Assembly: GCA_041395565.1 (NCBI GenBank) | Contig: JAWLAI010000006.1 | Location: 62,001-126,000 of the forward strand | Origin: Pseudomonadota bacterium | GTDB taxonomy: Bacteria > Pseudomonadota > Gammaproteobacteria > UBA9214 | Direction: 5' to 3' | DNA length: 64,000 bases | In this document: in pieces, positions 44,648 to 53,202 of the stretch | Layout of the letters: the number at the start of each line of letters is the position of its first letter | How positions within the stretch are numbered: the first letter of the stretch is position 1 | Notes under the pieces: model-generated | Database searches by the model: none | What the model was told of the DNA's origin: nothing | The model's input: the letters and a program-made list of their open reading frames with translations, nothing else | Made by a program: the position numbers and the translations under genes

Positions 44648-45400
44648 ATGCTGAATATAGACAAGCTGCAGGTAAGCGTGGAAGACAAGCCCATCCTCAA
44701 TGGCCTGGACCTGAAGGTCGGGCCAGGTGAGGTGCATGCCATCATGGGCCCGAATGGTTCCGGCAAGAGCACGCTCGCCCATATCCTGGCCGGCCGCGAT
44801 GGTTACCGCGTCGACGGTGGCAGCGTGACATTCGCGGGTGAGGATCTGCTTGCACTGGCGACCGAGGAACGAGCCCAGCGCGGACTGTTCCTCGCACTTC
44901 AGTACCCGGTGGAGCTGCCCGGCGTCAACAACATGGTATTCCTGAAGGCTGCTCTCAATGCGGTGCGCGCCGCACGCGGCGAACCGGCGCTCGATGCGAT
45001 CGCCTTCATGAAGCGGGTGCGCGAGCGGCTCGCGCTGGTGCAGATGGATGAGACGTTCCTCAAGCGCAATGTCAATGCCGGCTTCTCGGGCGGCGAAAAG
45101 AAACGTAACGAGATTCTGCAGATGGCCGTGCTGGAGCCCCGTCTGGCGATTCTCGATGAAACCGACTCGGGGCTGGATATCGATGCCCTGCGTGTGGTCG
45201 CCGACGGCGTCAACGCCCTGCGCAGCCCGGAGCACGCCATGATCGTCGTGACCCATTACCAGCGCCTGCTGGACTACATACAACCCGATTTCGTGCACGT
45301 GCTCGCGGGAGGCCGCATCGTTCGATCCGGCGACAGGAAGCTGGCGCTGGAACTGGAGAAGAAAGGTTACGGCTGGCTGGATGAGGAGGAAGCGGCATGA
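44648..45400 (+). CDS. sufC: SufC, ATPase of the SufBCD complex
   Basis: 250 residues. Walker A GPNGSGKST near residue 37, NAGFSGGEKKRNEILQMAVL (signature) near 141-160, and LAILDETDSGLDIDAL as Walker B. The SGGEKKR and DETDSGLD wording is specific to SufC. Its stop overlaps the sufD start. Confidence 0.96.
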   Translation: MLNIDKLQVSVEDKPILNGLDLKVGPGEVHAIMGPNGSGKSTLAHILAGRDGYRVDGGSVTFAGEDLLALATEERAQRGLFLALQYPVELPGVNNMVFLKAALNAVRAARGEPALDAIAFMKRVRERLALVQMDETFLKRNVNAGFSGGEKKRNEILQMAVLEPRLAILDETDSGLDIDALRVVADGVNALRSPEHAMIVVTHYQRLLDYIQPDFVHVLAGGRIVRSGDRKLALELEKKGYGWLDEEEAA

Positions 45401-46743
45401 GCGCAAACACTGCCATGACCCTGGATCGTTATCGCGAGACCCTGGCACAGGATCAGCCGCAGCTTGCCGCTGACAGCCCGCCCTGGCTGGCCCAACACCG
45501 TCGTGATGCGGCGCATAGCCTGCGAGTGCTCGGCTTTCCGCAACGCCGCCAGGAGGCCTGGCGTTACACCAGTATCGACCGGCTGCTGCAGCATGATTTC
45601 GTTCCAGACGCCGGTTTAGCCGAACCGGTCATCGACATCGAGCGTTGGCGACTGCCGCGGCTTGATGCACATCGGGTGGTATTGGTCAACGGCCGGTTCG
45701 TGCGCGGTCTGTCCAGCCTTGCAGAACTGCCCCCCGGGGTGACGGTAGGGGGCCTGAAGCAGCAGATCACAGGCAATTCCATGCTGCCAGCATGCTGGCT
45801 CGGTCTGACAGCCGGTGAACCGGCACATATTTTCAATGCACTCAACAGCGCAGCCATGGAGGACGGCCTGTTCATCCACTTAGGACGAGATCAACGGCTG
45901 GATCGACCCATAGAGGTTCTGCACCTGACGGATGTACCAGGCGCTCCTGTCGTGGCCCACTCGCGCAATCTGGTGCTGCTAGAGCCCGGCGCACAAGCTA
46001 CGCTGGTCGAGCGTTTCGCGGGCATGGATGGCTCGCTGTATTTCAGCAACGGACTGAGCGAAATCGTTCTACTGGACGGTGCCGGCCTGGAGCATTACCG
46101 GCTGCAGGAGGAAAGCCATACGGCCTTTCACCTGCACAGCCTCTTCATCAAGCAGCACGAAGGCAGCCACTATCGCAACAGCGGTTATGTGCTAGGTGGC
46201 ACCTGGTCGCGGACCGAGCTGACGATTGACTTCGCCGGTACGGCAGCAGCCGCCGAACTCGACGGCCTGTATCTTGCCGGCGAGCAACAGCTATCGGATG
46301 TGCATATCGACATCCGTCACGGCGTGCCAGGCTGCACGAGCCGGAGCCGCTACAAGGGTCTGCTGCATGGCAGGGGACGCGCCGTTTTCGATGGCCGCAT
46401 CGAGGTCAGTGCGCATGCCGGTAAAAGTGATGCACACCTGCACAACGACAACCTGCTGCTCAGCCGCAACGCCGAGGTAGACACCAAGCCGCAGCTGGTA
46501 ATTCATGCCGACGATGTGCGGTGTAGCCATGGCACCACTGTGGGCCAGCTGGATCAGGCACAGCTGTTCTACCTGCGCTCGCGTGGCATCGAAACAGCCG
46601 ATGCGCGACGCCTGCTTTGCCTGGGCTTCGTTGGCGAGATCCTGGAACGCTGCAGGATCGCGCCGTTGCGCAAGCGGATCGAGGCCGGCATTTCGCGACG
46701 GCTGCTAGATGCAGGCGACATTATTGCGGAGCATTCAAAATGA
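45397..46743 (+). CDS. sufD: SufD, Fe-S assembly partner of SufB
   Basis: 448 residues. The C-terminal beta-helix has DAHLHNDNLLLSRNAEVDTK and IHADDVRCSHGTTVGQLD, with the conserved His and Cys of SufD (H-G-A/T-T-V-G), and ends in a helical tail with GFVGEILERC. The N-terminal region has WRYTSIDRLLQHDF. Overlaps sufC and sufT by 4 bases. Confidence 0.95.
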   Translation: MSANTAMTLDRYRETLAQDQPQLAADSPPWLAQHRRDAAHSLRVLGFPQRRQEAWRYTSIDRLLQHDFVPDAGLAEPVIDIERWRLPRLDAHRVVLVNGRFVRGLSSLAELPPGVTVGGLKQQITGNSMLPACWLGLTAGEPAHIFNALNSAAMEDGLFIHLGRDQRLDRPIEVLHLTDVPGAPVVAHSRNLVLLEPGAQATLVERFAGMDGSLYFSNGLSEIVLLDGAGLEHYRLQEESHTAFHLHSLFIKQHEGSHYRNSGYVLGGTWSRTELTIDFAGTAAAAELDGLYLAGEQQLSDVHIDIRHGVPGCTSRSRYKGLLHGRGRAVFDGRIEVSAHAGKSDAHLHNDNLLLSRNAEVDTKPQLVIHADDVRCSHGTTVGQLDQAQLFYLRSRGIETADARRLLCLGFVGEILERCRIAPLRKRIEAGISRRLLDAGDIIAEHSK

Positions 46744-47087
46744 TCACGCAGCCTGCACAGAAACAGGGTACAGCATCCGCGACAGATCACACGGAGAAGG
46801 CAGTCATCGAGGCACTGCGCGCGATTCAGGATCCCGAGATTCCCGTCAATATCTATGACCTCGGCCTGATCTACGGGCTCGATCTTCGAGAAGATGGTCA
46901 TGTCGATATACGCATGACCCTGACGACACCGGCCTGCCCGGTCGCCGAGTCGATACCGGGACAGGTAGAGTGCGCTGTGCGCAATGTGGCCGGCGTCAGC
47001 TCGGTTCGGGTCGAGCTGGTCTGGGATCCGCCATGGTCCCGCGATCGGCTGGATATGTTCACGCGCCTGGAACTGGGCTTGCTTTGA
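46740..47087 (+). CDS. sufT: SufT, MIP18/DUF59-family Fe-S maturation protein
   Basis: 115 residues. IQDPEIPVNIYDLGLIYGL near residue 32 and MTLTTPACPVAESIPGQVEC near 60 (conserved Cys in TPACP) are the MIP18/SufT signature, and it ends in RLELGLL. Assists cluster delivery to apo-proteins. The ATG overlaps the sufD stop. Its position directly after sufD is common in bacteria that carry sufT. Confidence 0.92.
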   Translation: MITQPAQKQGTASATDHTEKAVIEALRAIQDPEIPVNIYDLGLIYGLDLREDGHVDIRMTLTTPACPVAESIPGQVECAVRNVAGVSSVRVELVWDPPWSRDRLDMFTRLELGLL

Positions 47088-47104
47088 CGACAGGAGGATA
47101 ACGA

Positions 47105-47443
47105 ATGGCTATACAACTCACCCAGGGCGCTGCGGCGCATCTTCGCAGGATACTGGAACAGCAGGAAGGCAGTGTCGGTTTGCGTCTGGGTACACGCAAG
47201 AGCGGCTGCAGCGGCTTTTCCTATGTCGTCGAGACTGTCGGCAGGATCGATGACGACGACACGGTATTCGAAAGCTGCGGGGTAACGGTAGTGGTCGACC
47301 GCAGCAGTCTCCCACACCTTGACGGCATGACGGTAGACTATGTCAGGGACGGACTGCTCAACGAGAGGCTGGAATTCATTAACCCGAATGCCCGGTCTAC
47401 CTGCGGGTGCGGTGAATCCATCGCCTTCGGGGAAACAGCATGA
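47105..47443 (+). CDS. sufA: SufA/IscA A-type Fe-S carrier
   Basis: 112 residues with the three invariant Cys: one in RKSGCSGFSY near residue 37 and two in STCGCGESI near 101. GMTVDYVRDGLLNERLEFIN is also family-typical. Accepts clusters from SufBCD and delivers them to targets. SufA is preferred over ErpA because of operon context. Confidence 0.9.
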   Translation: MAIQLTQGAAAHLRRILEQQEGSVGLRLGTRKSGCSGFSYVVETVGRIDDDDTVFESCGVTVVVDRSSLPHLDGMTVDYVRDGLLNERLEFINPNARSTCGCGESIAFGETA

Positions 47444-47880
47444 CTGCACTGTCCGACATTGTCTCGACCTTCGAGCTGCTGGGAGACTGGGATACGCGCT
47501 ACCAGTACTTGGTCGAACTCGGGGAGCAGCTTCCACCACTAGAGGATCGGGCGCGTATCGAGCCAAACCGGGTCAAGGCCTGCATGAGCAGGGTCTGGGT
47601 GCATGCCTGGGAGGATCCTGCAGCACCGGGACACATACGCTTTGGCGGTGACTGCGATACCGGCATTATCAAGGGTGTACTGGCCCTCTTGATCCGGCTC
47701 GCCGACGGCAAGACAGTGAACGAGATCGACGCCATCGACATGGATGAGTTCTTCGGGCAGCTGCAGCTAGCCGAGCATCTTTCACCCAACCGCCATGTTG
47801 GCGTCTATGCGATGGTTGATCTCATGAAACAGCAGGCTGCTGCTGCCGCGACCAGGCTGCGCCGCGCCATCCCTGTTTAG
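47440..47880 (+). CDS. sufE: SufE, sulfur-transfer partner
   Basis: 146 residues. WDTRYQYLVELGEQLPPL near residue 18, VKACMSRVWVHAW near 46 (the persulfide Cys in KACMS) and FGGDCDTGIIKGVLALLIRL near 68 fit SufE. It normally activates the desulfurase SufS and carries its sulfur, but no sufS follows; the operon ends here. Confidence 0.92.
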   Translation: MTALSDIVSTFELLGDWDTRYQYLVELGEQLPPLEDRARIEPNRVKACMSRVWVHAWEDPAAPGHIRFGGDCDTGIIKGVLALLIRLADGKTVNEIDAIDMDEFFGQLQLAEHLSPNRHVGVYAMVDLMKQQAAAAATRLRRAIPV

Positions 47881-48472
47881 GCATTCTTCCGCATCTGCGA
47901 CCAGCACCCGACCCAACAATGCAGCAAGCAAAGCAGCACTTGTCACCTCCCGCTTCAGGCCCGCAAGGAAGCGCTGCATGAAGCTATAGCCACGTCTACA
48001 ACTGACTCGAGTCATTCCTTGACATTGCCAACTTGGAGTTGAAGACCTGCCCGTGGAGGCGTGAGCGCACACGATGGAATGGTCCCGCGACGCTGGGAAG
48101 CTGATCGGCAGTACCGATGCGATCGAACGATTGCGGGCTTAGGTCATTCCTGAAGAGGGATGCCTGGCATGATGCGGCACGACCAGCCCCAGCGTCGCAA
48201 CAATAACCAGTGTGCTCACGACCTCCCTGTGCCGGCATCCACAGGAAGCGATCAAGCCCAAGCAGCAGGCAGATATACCATCCCTGCCATTGGCAGGGAC
48301 CGAACCGCCTCCGGCAATGATCAGGTTTTTCCGATCTATTTTTCAATTTATTCGAATTTTCCAGATGCCCGCCCGGGATTAGATTGTAATCAAGCCCCGC
48401 TGGCGAAGCCGCAGAGACTGAGGCGGCAAACGGCGCTCGTGGGGACAGACCTGACGTAATGGAGGCGCAACC
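47881..48472. other. Intergenic region with possible LysR operator
   Basis: About 590 bases without a supported gene. It is mostly GC-rich up to about 48300, then AT-rich with the spaced TTCCGA/ATTCGA motif at 48329-48355, before the persulfide dioxygenase. The long leftward frame crossing it is antisense to the following genes and non-coding in character. Confidence 0.5.
48329..48355. promoter_or_regulatory. Putative NhaR-like operator upstream of persulfide dioxygenase/Mrp genes
   Basis: TTCCGA (48329-48334) and ATTCGA (48350-48355) are 21 bases apart in an AT-rich setting about 120 bases before the first gene. The same spacing and half-sites occur in front of both HPF/BI-1 pairs. Assignment to the LysR proteins is inferred. 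Confidence 0.45.
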
Positions 48473-49165
48473 ATGATCTTCCGTCAACTGTTCGACAGAA
48501 CATCGAGCACCTTCAGCTACCTCCTGGCGGAACGCCTGGGCGGCGAGGCGCTGCTGATCGACCCGGTGCTGGAAAACACAGATGACTACGTGCGTCTTGC
48601 CAGTGAACTCGACCTCCGCCTGGTACTCGCGGTCGACACCCACATACACGCCGATCACATCACGGCACTGGGGGCACTGCGCGCGCGAACGGGCTGCGCG
48701 ACCGCGCTGGGTGAAATGACCCGGGCTGAATGTGTTTCGCTGCATTTGCGCGAGGGTGAAAGGCTTGCGGTGGACAACCTGCGACTCGATGTCCTGTACA
48801 CGCCCGGCCATACGGACGATTCCTACAGCTTCCTGATGCACGACCGCGTGTTCACCGGTGACACCCTGCTGATCCGCGGTACCGGGCGCACCGATTTCCA
48901 GAACGGAGACCCGGCTGCCCAGTACCACAGTTTGTTCGGCAAGCTGCTGCGTCTGCCGGAAGATACGCTGGTGTATCCAGCGCATGACTACAACGGCATG
49001 ACCGTAAGTACGATCGGCGAGGAGATGCGCCACAACCCGCGCCTGCAGGTGAGGGGTAAGCAGGAGTACATCGATATGATGAATGCGCTTGTACTCGACA
49101 CCCCGCGACTCATGGACATCGCGGTCCCCGCCAATCGCGCATGCGGAGTACGCAATGCCGCATGA
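48473..49165 (+). CDS. ETHE1-like persulfide dioxygenase (MBL fold)
   Basis: 230 residues. The metal motif THIHADH (HxHxDH) near residue 59, TPGHTDDSYSF near 108, FTGDTLLIRGTGRTDFQNGD near 125 and YPAHDYNGMTVSTIGEE near 165 are those of ETHE1-type mononuclear iron enzymes, which oxidise glutathione persulfide to sulfite. GGAGG lies 8 bases before the ATG. Suggests active sulfide detoxification or sulfur metabolism. Confidence 0.9.
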   Translation: MIFRQLFDRTSSTFSYLLAERLGGEALLIDPVLENTDDYVRLASELDLRLVLAVDTHIHADHITALGALRARTGCATALGEMTRAECVSLHLREGERLAVDNLRLDVLYTPGHTDDSYSFLMHDRVFTGDTLLIRGTGRTDFQNGDPAAQYHSLFGKLLRLPEDTLVYPAHDYNGMTVSTIGEEMRHNPRLQVRGKQEYIDMMNALVLDTPRLMDIAVPANRACGVRNAA

Positions 49166-49231
49166 TCCCGCGGACCAGAACCACGACCGGGAGCTGTTTC
49201 GCACTGCTGTCAGACAAGAGGAGTAAGTGAA

Positions 49232-49417
49232 ATGAACATTCTCGACTCGGTATTTTTCGGCATGCTTGCCGGCCTTTTCACGCTGAAGGTGTTGCTGCTG
49301 GCAACTGCGGCGGTACTGCTGGTACACGTACTGGCAAAGCGTCCGGTGCTGAGCAGGGCCACGCCGGCACCGCCCCGGACCCAGCGCAGCCGGCCCCGGG
49401 TGGACGTCCATGCCTGA
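49232..49417 (+). CDS. Small membrane protein preceding the Mrp operon
   Basis: 61 residues: one or two hydrophobic helices (VFFGMLAGLFTLKVLLLATA and AVLLVHVLA), then a basic Pro/Arg-rich tail. AGAGGAG precedes the ATG. Overlaps the MrpE-like gene by 8 bases, so part of that operon. No family recognised; size and fold recall small accessory subunits. Confidence 0.7.
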   Translation: MNILDSVFFGMLAGLFTLKVLLLATAAVLLVHVLAKRPVLSRATPAPPRTQRSRPRVDVHA

Positions 49418-49955
49418 CCGGCTTAGCGGCATGCAGGCTGTGGCAGCAATGATACTTCCAGCTCCGGCGGCAACGATGCGTTTAGCAGCAAACACGACGC
49501 TGCTGGCCGGCCTCTGGTGGCTTTTCGTCCAGGGCCGGCCAGATGCCTGGCTGGTCGGAGTGCCAGCGGTCGTCTTTGCAGCTTTCGTCAGCATCAGGCT
49601 CGGCTCGCCCGTCTGGCCAGGAATCAACCTGCGCGCCCTGCCCGCCTTTGTCGCCCTGTTCCTGCACGAATCGCTGCGCGGCGGGCTGGATGTCGCGCGC
49701 CGTACACTGGGACCGAAACTGGACATTACACCGGGCTTTTACAGCTATCGACTGCAGACCACGCATCCCGCGGCTCGTGTGCTGCTCGTTAACTGCATAG
49801 GCCTGTTGCCCGGCACGCTGGCAGCCGATCTCGACAGCGACCGTGCCGAACTGCACCTGCTCGACACCAGCCAAAATGCGGAGCCGCAACTGCGCCGCCT
49901 CGAACAGGCAATCGGGAGGCTGTTCGGCCTGACCACGGAGATCTCCGATGACTGA
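49410..49955 (+). CDS. mrpE: MrpE/MnhE-like antiporter subunit
   Basis: 181 residues; helices near residues 25-60 and 70-90. PAFVALFLHESLRGGLDVAR and NCIGLLPGTLAADLDSDRAE match the MnhE core (LLPGT followed by D). The N-terminal 20 residues are atypical, so the start may be later (for example MRLAANTTL). Accessory subunit of the Mrp Na+/H+ antiporter. Confidence 0.85.
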   Translation: MPDRLSGMQAVAAMILPAPAATMRLAANTTLLAGLWWLFVQGRPDAWLVGVPAVVFAAFVSIRLGSPVWPGINLRALPAFVALFLHESLRGGLDVARRTLGPKLDITPGFYSYRLQTTHPAARVLLVNCIGLLPGTLAADLDSDRAELHLLDTSQNAEPQLRRLEQAIGRLFGLTTEISDD

Positions 49956-50211
49956 ACTGCTCGCGCCGGCCTTGCTGGCCCTCATGCTCACCCTGCTTCT
50001 TGGCCTGGTGCGAGTGCTGCGCGGCCCACGCACCGGCGACCGGATGCTGGCCGCGCAACTTGTCGGCACGACCGGGGTTGGCATACTGCTGCTGCTCAGC
50101 CGGCTACTGGGACAACCCGCGCTGATCGATGCCGCGCTGGTATTGGCTCTGCTTGCGGCGGTTGCAGTGGCGGCCTTTACCGGCCGGAACGTGGAGGCGC
50201 GTGATGGTTGA
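49948..50211 (+). CDS. mrpF: MrpF/MnhF-like antiporter subunit
   Basis: 87 residues, three helices, with LVRVLRGPRTGDRMLAAQLV, the GPxxxDR motif of MrpF, after the first helix. Overlaps its neighbours on both sides. Confidence 0.9.
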   Translation: MTELLAPALLALMLTLLLGLVRVLRGPRTGDRMLAAQLVGTTGVGILLLLSRLLGQPALIDAALVLALLAAVAVAAFTGRNVEARDG

Positions 50212-50485
50212 TATCCTGTCCGGCATCCTGATCCTGGCCGGCCTGTTTTTCTTCCTGGCCGGCAGCATCGGCCTGCTGCGGCTTCCCGACCTTTACTCCC
50301 GGTTGCACGCACTGACCAAGGCGGACAATCTCGGCCTGGGCCTGCTGGCGGCCGGCCTGGCGCTGCATGCGCTGGACGCATTCCTCGCGTTCAAGCTGTT
50401 GCTCATCTGGCTGGCCGTCCTGGCTGCCAGCGCGACCGGCGCCCACCTGATCGCGCGTCAGGCACGTCGCGGGGAGGCGGGATGA
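50204..50485 (+). CDS. mrpG: MrpG/MnhG-like antiporter subunit
   Basis: 93 residues, three helices, containing LLRLPDLYSRLHALTKADNL, the MrpG signature (RxPDxxxRxHAxTKA). The start at 50204 overlaps the mrpF stop. Confidence 0.92.
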   Translation: MVDILSGILILAGLFFFLAGSIGLLRLPDLYSRLHALTKADNLGLGLLAAGLALHALDAFLAFKLLLIWLAVLAASATGAHLIARQARRGEAG

Positions 50486-51495
50486 GTAGCCAAAGTATGC
50501 TGGTCTTCGACGTCCTGTTGCTACTCTCGCTGACGGGGCTGGCCGCAGCAGCACTGGCCGGTACCGATGCACGGCGCAGCATCATTCTCTTCATCGCCTT
50601 CGGTTTGCTGCTGGCCGTTGCCTGGGGGCGGTTGCAGGCACCGGATGTAGCACTGGCAGAGGCCGCCATCGGTGCAGGCCTGTCCGGCGCACTGCTGCTG
50701 GCCGCGCTGCGCCGGCAACCGCGCAAGACGTCGGGCGCACACGCTGACCGGAATCCCCACACGACAGGCGCCACGGCAATGCTGCCCTGGTCGGTCACGC
50801 TGCTGTGCGCGGCACTGGCCGGCATGCTCGCCTGGGCCCTGGGGCACGCCCTGGGCAACCCGCCCGGCGATACACTGCCCCGGGCCATTGCCGCAAACCT
50901 TGCAACCAGCGGTGTCAGCAATCCGGTGACCGCGGTACTGCTGAACTTTCGCGCTTATGACACGCTGCTGGAACTGGCAGTGCTGCTGACCGCCGTGCTC
51001 GGCATCCTGGCCCTGGGCCGGTCGACACCCGGCTATCAGCCGGCCGGTCCGGTGTTCGACGGCCTGGCACACTGGCTGGTGCCTGTGCTGATCGTGATGG
51101 CCGGCTACCTGCTGTGGACGGGCGCCCATGCGCCGGGTGGCGCCTTCCAGGCCGGCGCCATGCTGGCGGCCGCCGGTGTCGTGCTGCGCCTCGCGGGCCG
51201 GACCCGTATCGGACTGCCGAACGGAATCTCGCAACGCGCGCTGCTGGCAGCCGGGGTGGCCATGTTTCTCCTGGTCGGCCTGGCCCAGGTTGCCCTGGGA
51301 CGCCCCTTCCTCGCCTATCCACCGGCCTGGGCCGGCGCCCAGATCCTGCTGATCGAAACCGCCGCCATGTTGGCGATTGCCGCCACCCTGTTGCTGGCGT
51401 TCGTGGGCGGACGCACAACGACAACCGCAGCGAGCACACGCGGCGGTACATCCGGGGCCGACAAGCGCACTGCACAGGAGCACAAACCATGCTGA
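50482..51495 (+). CDS. mrpB: MrpB-like subunit with N-terminal MrpA-C/DUF4040 domain
   Basis: 337 residues. Residues 1-75 form a DUF4040 unit (GLLLAVAWGRLQAPDVALAE), normally the C-terminus of MrpA or MbhD-like. From about 130 an MnhB domain follows (VLLNFRAYDTLLELAVLLTA; GAHAPGGAFQAGAMLAA). The fusion explains the absence of a full-length MrpA in the operon. Confidence 0.85.
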   Translation: MSSQSMLVFDVLLLLSLTGLAAAALAGTDARRSIILFIAFGLLLAVAWGRLQAPDVALAEAAIGAGLSGALLLAALRRQPRKTSGAHADRNPHTTGATAMLPWSVTLLCAALAGMLAWALGHALGNPPGDTLPRAIAANLATSGVSNPVTAVLLNFRAYDTLLELAVLLTAVLGILALGRSTPGYQPAGPVFDGLAHWLVPVLIVMAGYLLWTGAHAPGGAFQAGAMLAAAGVVLRLAGRTRIGLPNGISQRALLAAGVAMFLLVGLAQVALGRPFLAYPPAWAGAQILLIETAAMLAIAATLLLAFVGGRTTTTAASTRGGTSGADKRTAQEHKPC

Positions 51496-51776
51496 CCGCC
51501 CAGTGGCTTTACGGACTGACTGGATGCTTGATCATCGCGCTCGGACTGCGCAGCGCACTGCTGCAGGCTGCGCTCCTGCAGCGGGTGATCGCCGTCAACA
51601 TCATGGGCAGCGGCGTGTTTCTGATGCTGATCGCCGTAGCCTACCGTGGCCCCGGCACGGCACCGGACCCTCTGCCCCACGCCCTGGTGCTGACCGGGAT
51701 CGTCGTCGCTGTGAGTGCCACTGCACTGGCCCTGGCACTGGCGCGCCACCTCCAAGCGGAGCAGGAACATGACTGA
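51489..51776 (+). CDS. mrpC: MrpC/NuoK-like subunit
   Basis: 95 residues, three helices. RVIAVNIMGSGVFLMLIAVA and DPLPHALVLTGIVVAVSATA match MrpC/NuoK (PxPxALVLTGIVVxxxxTA). Confidence 0.92.
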   Translation: MLTAQWLYGLTGCLIIALGLRSALLQAALLQRVIAVNIMGSGVFLMLIAVAYRGPGTAPDPLPHALVLTGIVVAVSATALALALARHLQAEQEHD

Positions 51777-53202
51777 CCTGCTGATCGGACCGGTCGCCAT
51801 CCCCCTGGCCGGCGCGCTCGCAACGCTGCTGCTGCCGCGTTTTGCCACGGCGCTCGTCATCGCGGTTGGCGTGGCGACCGCTGCCGCGGCAGGCTTTTTG
51901 CTCCATGCCATCGCCAGCCGGGGTGCAATGCAGTCCGACCTCGGCGGCTGGACGAACGGGCTCGGCATCGCACTGCGCGCTGATGGACTGACCGCACTGC
52001 TGCTGCTAATGACCGCCCTGGTGGTACTGGCGGCCAGTGTCTACGCCAGTGCCTATTTCCGGTGCGCCAGGCGCGCCCGCTTCTGGCCCCTGTGGCTGTT
52101 GCTGTGGACGGCGCTGAATGCCCTGTTGCTTTCCGCCGACCTGTTCAACCTCTACGTCACGCTCGAACTGCTGGGGCTGAGTGCGGTAGCGCTGGCGGCT
52201 TTCGGTGGCCAGCCTGCGGCCTTGCAGGCGGCCCTGCGCTACCTGCTGGTCGGCCTGCTGGGCTCGATGCTCTTCCTGGCCGGCGTCAGCCTGCTGTATG
52301 CCGGCTACGGGACGCTGGACATGGCGCAGCTGGCGCACGCCCTTACCGCCGGGCCGGTGGCCTGGACTGCGCTCGCCCTAATGACTGCCGGCCTGCTGCT
52401 GAAGACGGCCCTGTTCCCGCTGCATTTCTGGCTGCCGCCGGCCCACGCGAGCGCACCGGCACCGGTGAGCGCCGTGCTCTCGGCCCTGGTGGTCAAGGCG
52501 GCCTTCTATCTCGTAATGCGCCTGTGGCTCGATGTCTTTGCACCCGTGGTCACCCCTGCGGCTGCCACACTGCTCGGCCTGCTGGGCGCCGGTGCAGTAT
52601 TGTGGGGATCTTGGCGCGCCGTGCGTGCAGAACGGCTCAAGCTGCTGGCGGCTTGGTCCACCGTCGCCCAGCTTGGCTACCTGTTCCTGTTCTTTCCGCT
52701 GCTGCAGGCCCTGCCACCCGGTGTGGCCCGCGAGCTCGCAGCAGGTGGCCTGGTCATGCTGGCCCTGACCCACGGCTTCGCCAAGGCCGGCCTCTTCCTG
52801 GCGATCGGCGTCATCCAGCAACGCTCCGGTCATGACACCATCCGCGAGCTGGACGGCACGGCACAGCGCCTGCCGGCCACGACCTTTGCCATCGCGCTGG
52901 CCGGTGTCGCCCTGATCGGCCTGCCGCCCAGCGGCGCATTCCTCGGCAAGTGGCAGTTGCTCGCCGGCGCCGTCACCACGGGCCAGTGGCTGTGGCTCGC
53001 GGTGACCGCCATCGGTTCGTTAATGGCTGCCGCCTATGTCTTCCGCGTGCTCGGGCATGCCTTCGGGCACCGGCCCTATCCGCAACAGCCGGTCACGGTG
53101 GCGCGTGAGGAATGGCCGGCCCTGCTGCTTACGGCCATGGCGGCGCTGGGACTGGGTCTTGCCGGTGCTCCGGTTTGGACACTGCTCGGGAGCGGGATAT
53201 GA
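51769..53202 (+). CDS. mrpD: MrpD/NuoN-type proton-transporting subunit 1
   Basis: 477 residues, about 14 helices. The core LLLKTALFPLHFWLPPAHASA near residue 210 carries the key Lys and HxWLP(P)AH motif, and VVKAAFYLVMRLW near 240 carries the second Lys. LFNLYVTLELLGLSA near 125 is also typical. Proton or sodium channel of the complex. Confidence 0.9.
   Translation: MTDLLIGPVAIPLAGALATLLLPRFATALVIAVGVATAAAAGFLLHAIASRGAMQSDLGGWTNGLGIALRADGLTALLLLMTALVVLAASVYASAYFRCARRARFWPLWLLLWTALNALLLSADLFNLYVTLELLGLSAVALAAFGGQPAALQAALRYLLVGLLGSMLFLAGVSLLYAGYGTLDMAQLAHALTAGPVAWTALALMTAGLLLKTALFPLHFWLPPAHASAPAPVSAVLSALVVKAAFYLVMRLWLDVFAPVVTPAAATLLGLLGAGAVLWGSWRAVRAERLKLLAAWSTVAQLGYLFLFFPLLQALPPGVARELAAGGLVMLALTHGFAKAGLFLAIGVIQQRSGHDTIRELDGTAQRLPATTFAIALAGVALIGLPPSGAFLGKWQLLAGAVTTGQWLWLAVTAIGSLMAAAYVFRVLGHAFGHRPYPQQPVTVAREEWPALLLTAMAALGLGLAGAPVWTLLGSGI

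Noticed and set aside
47996..49726. 576-codon leftward frame
   Set aside because: Runs antisense through the persulfide dioxygenase and mrpE, whose frames carry clear family motifs.
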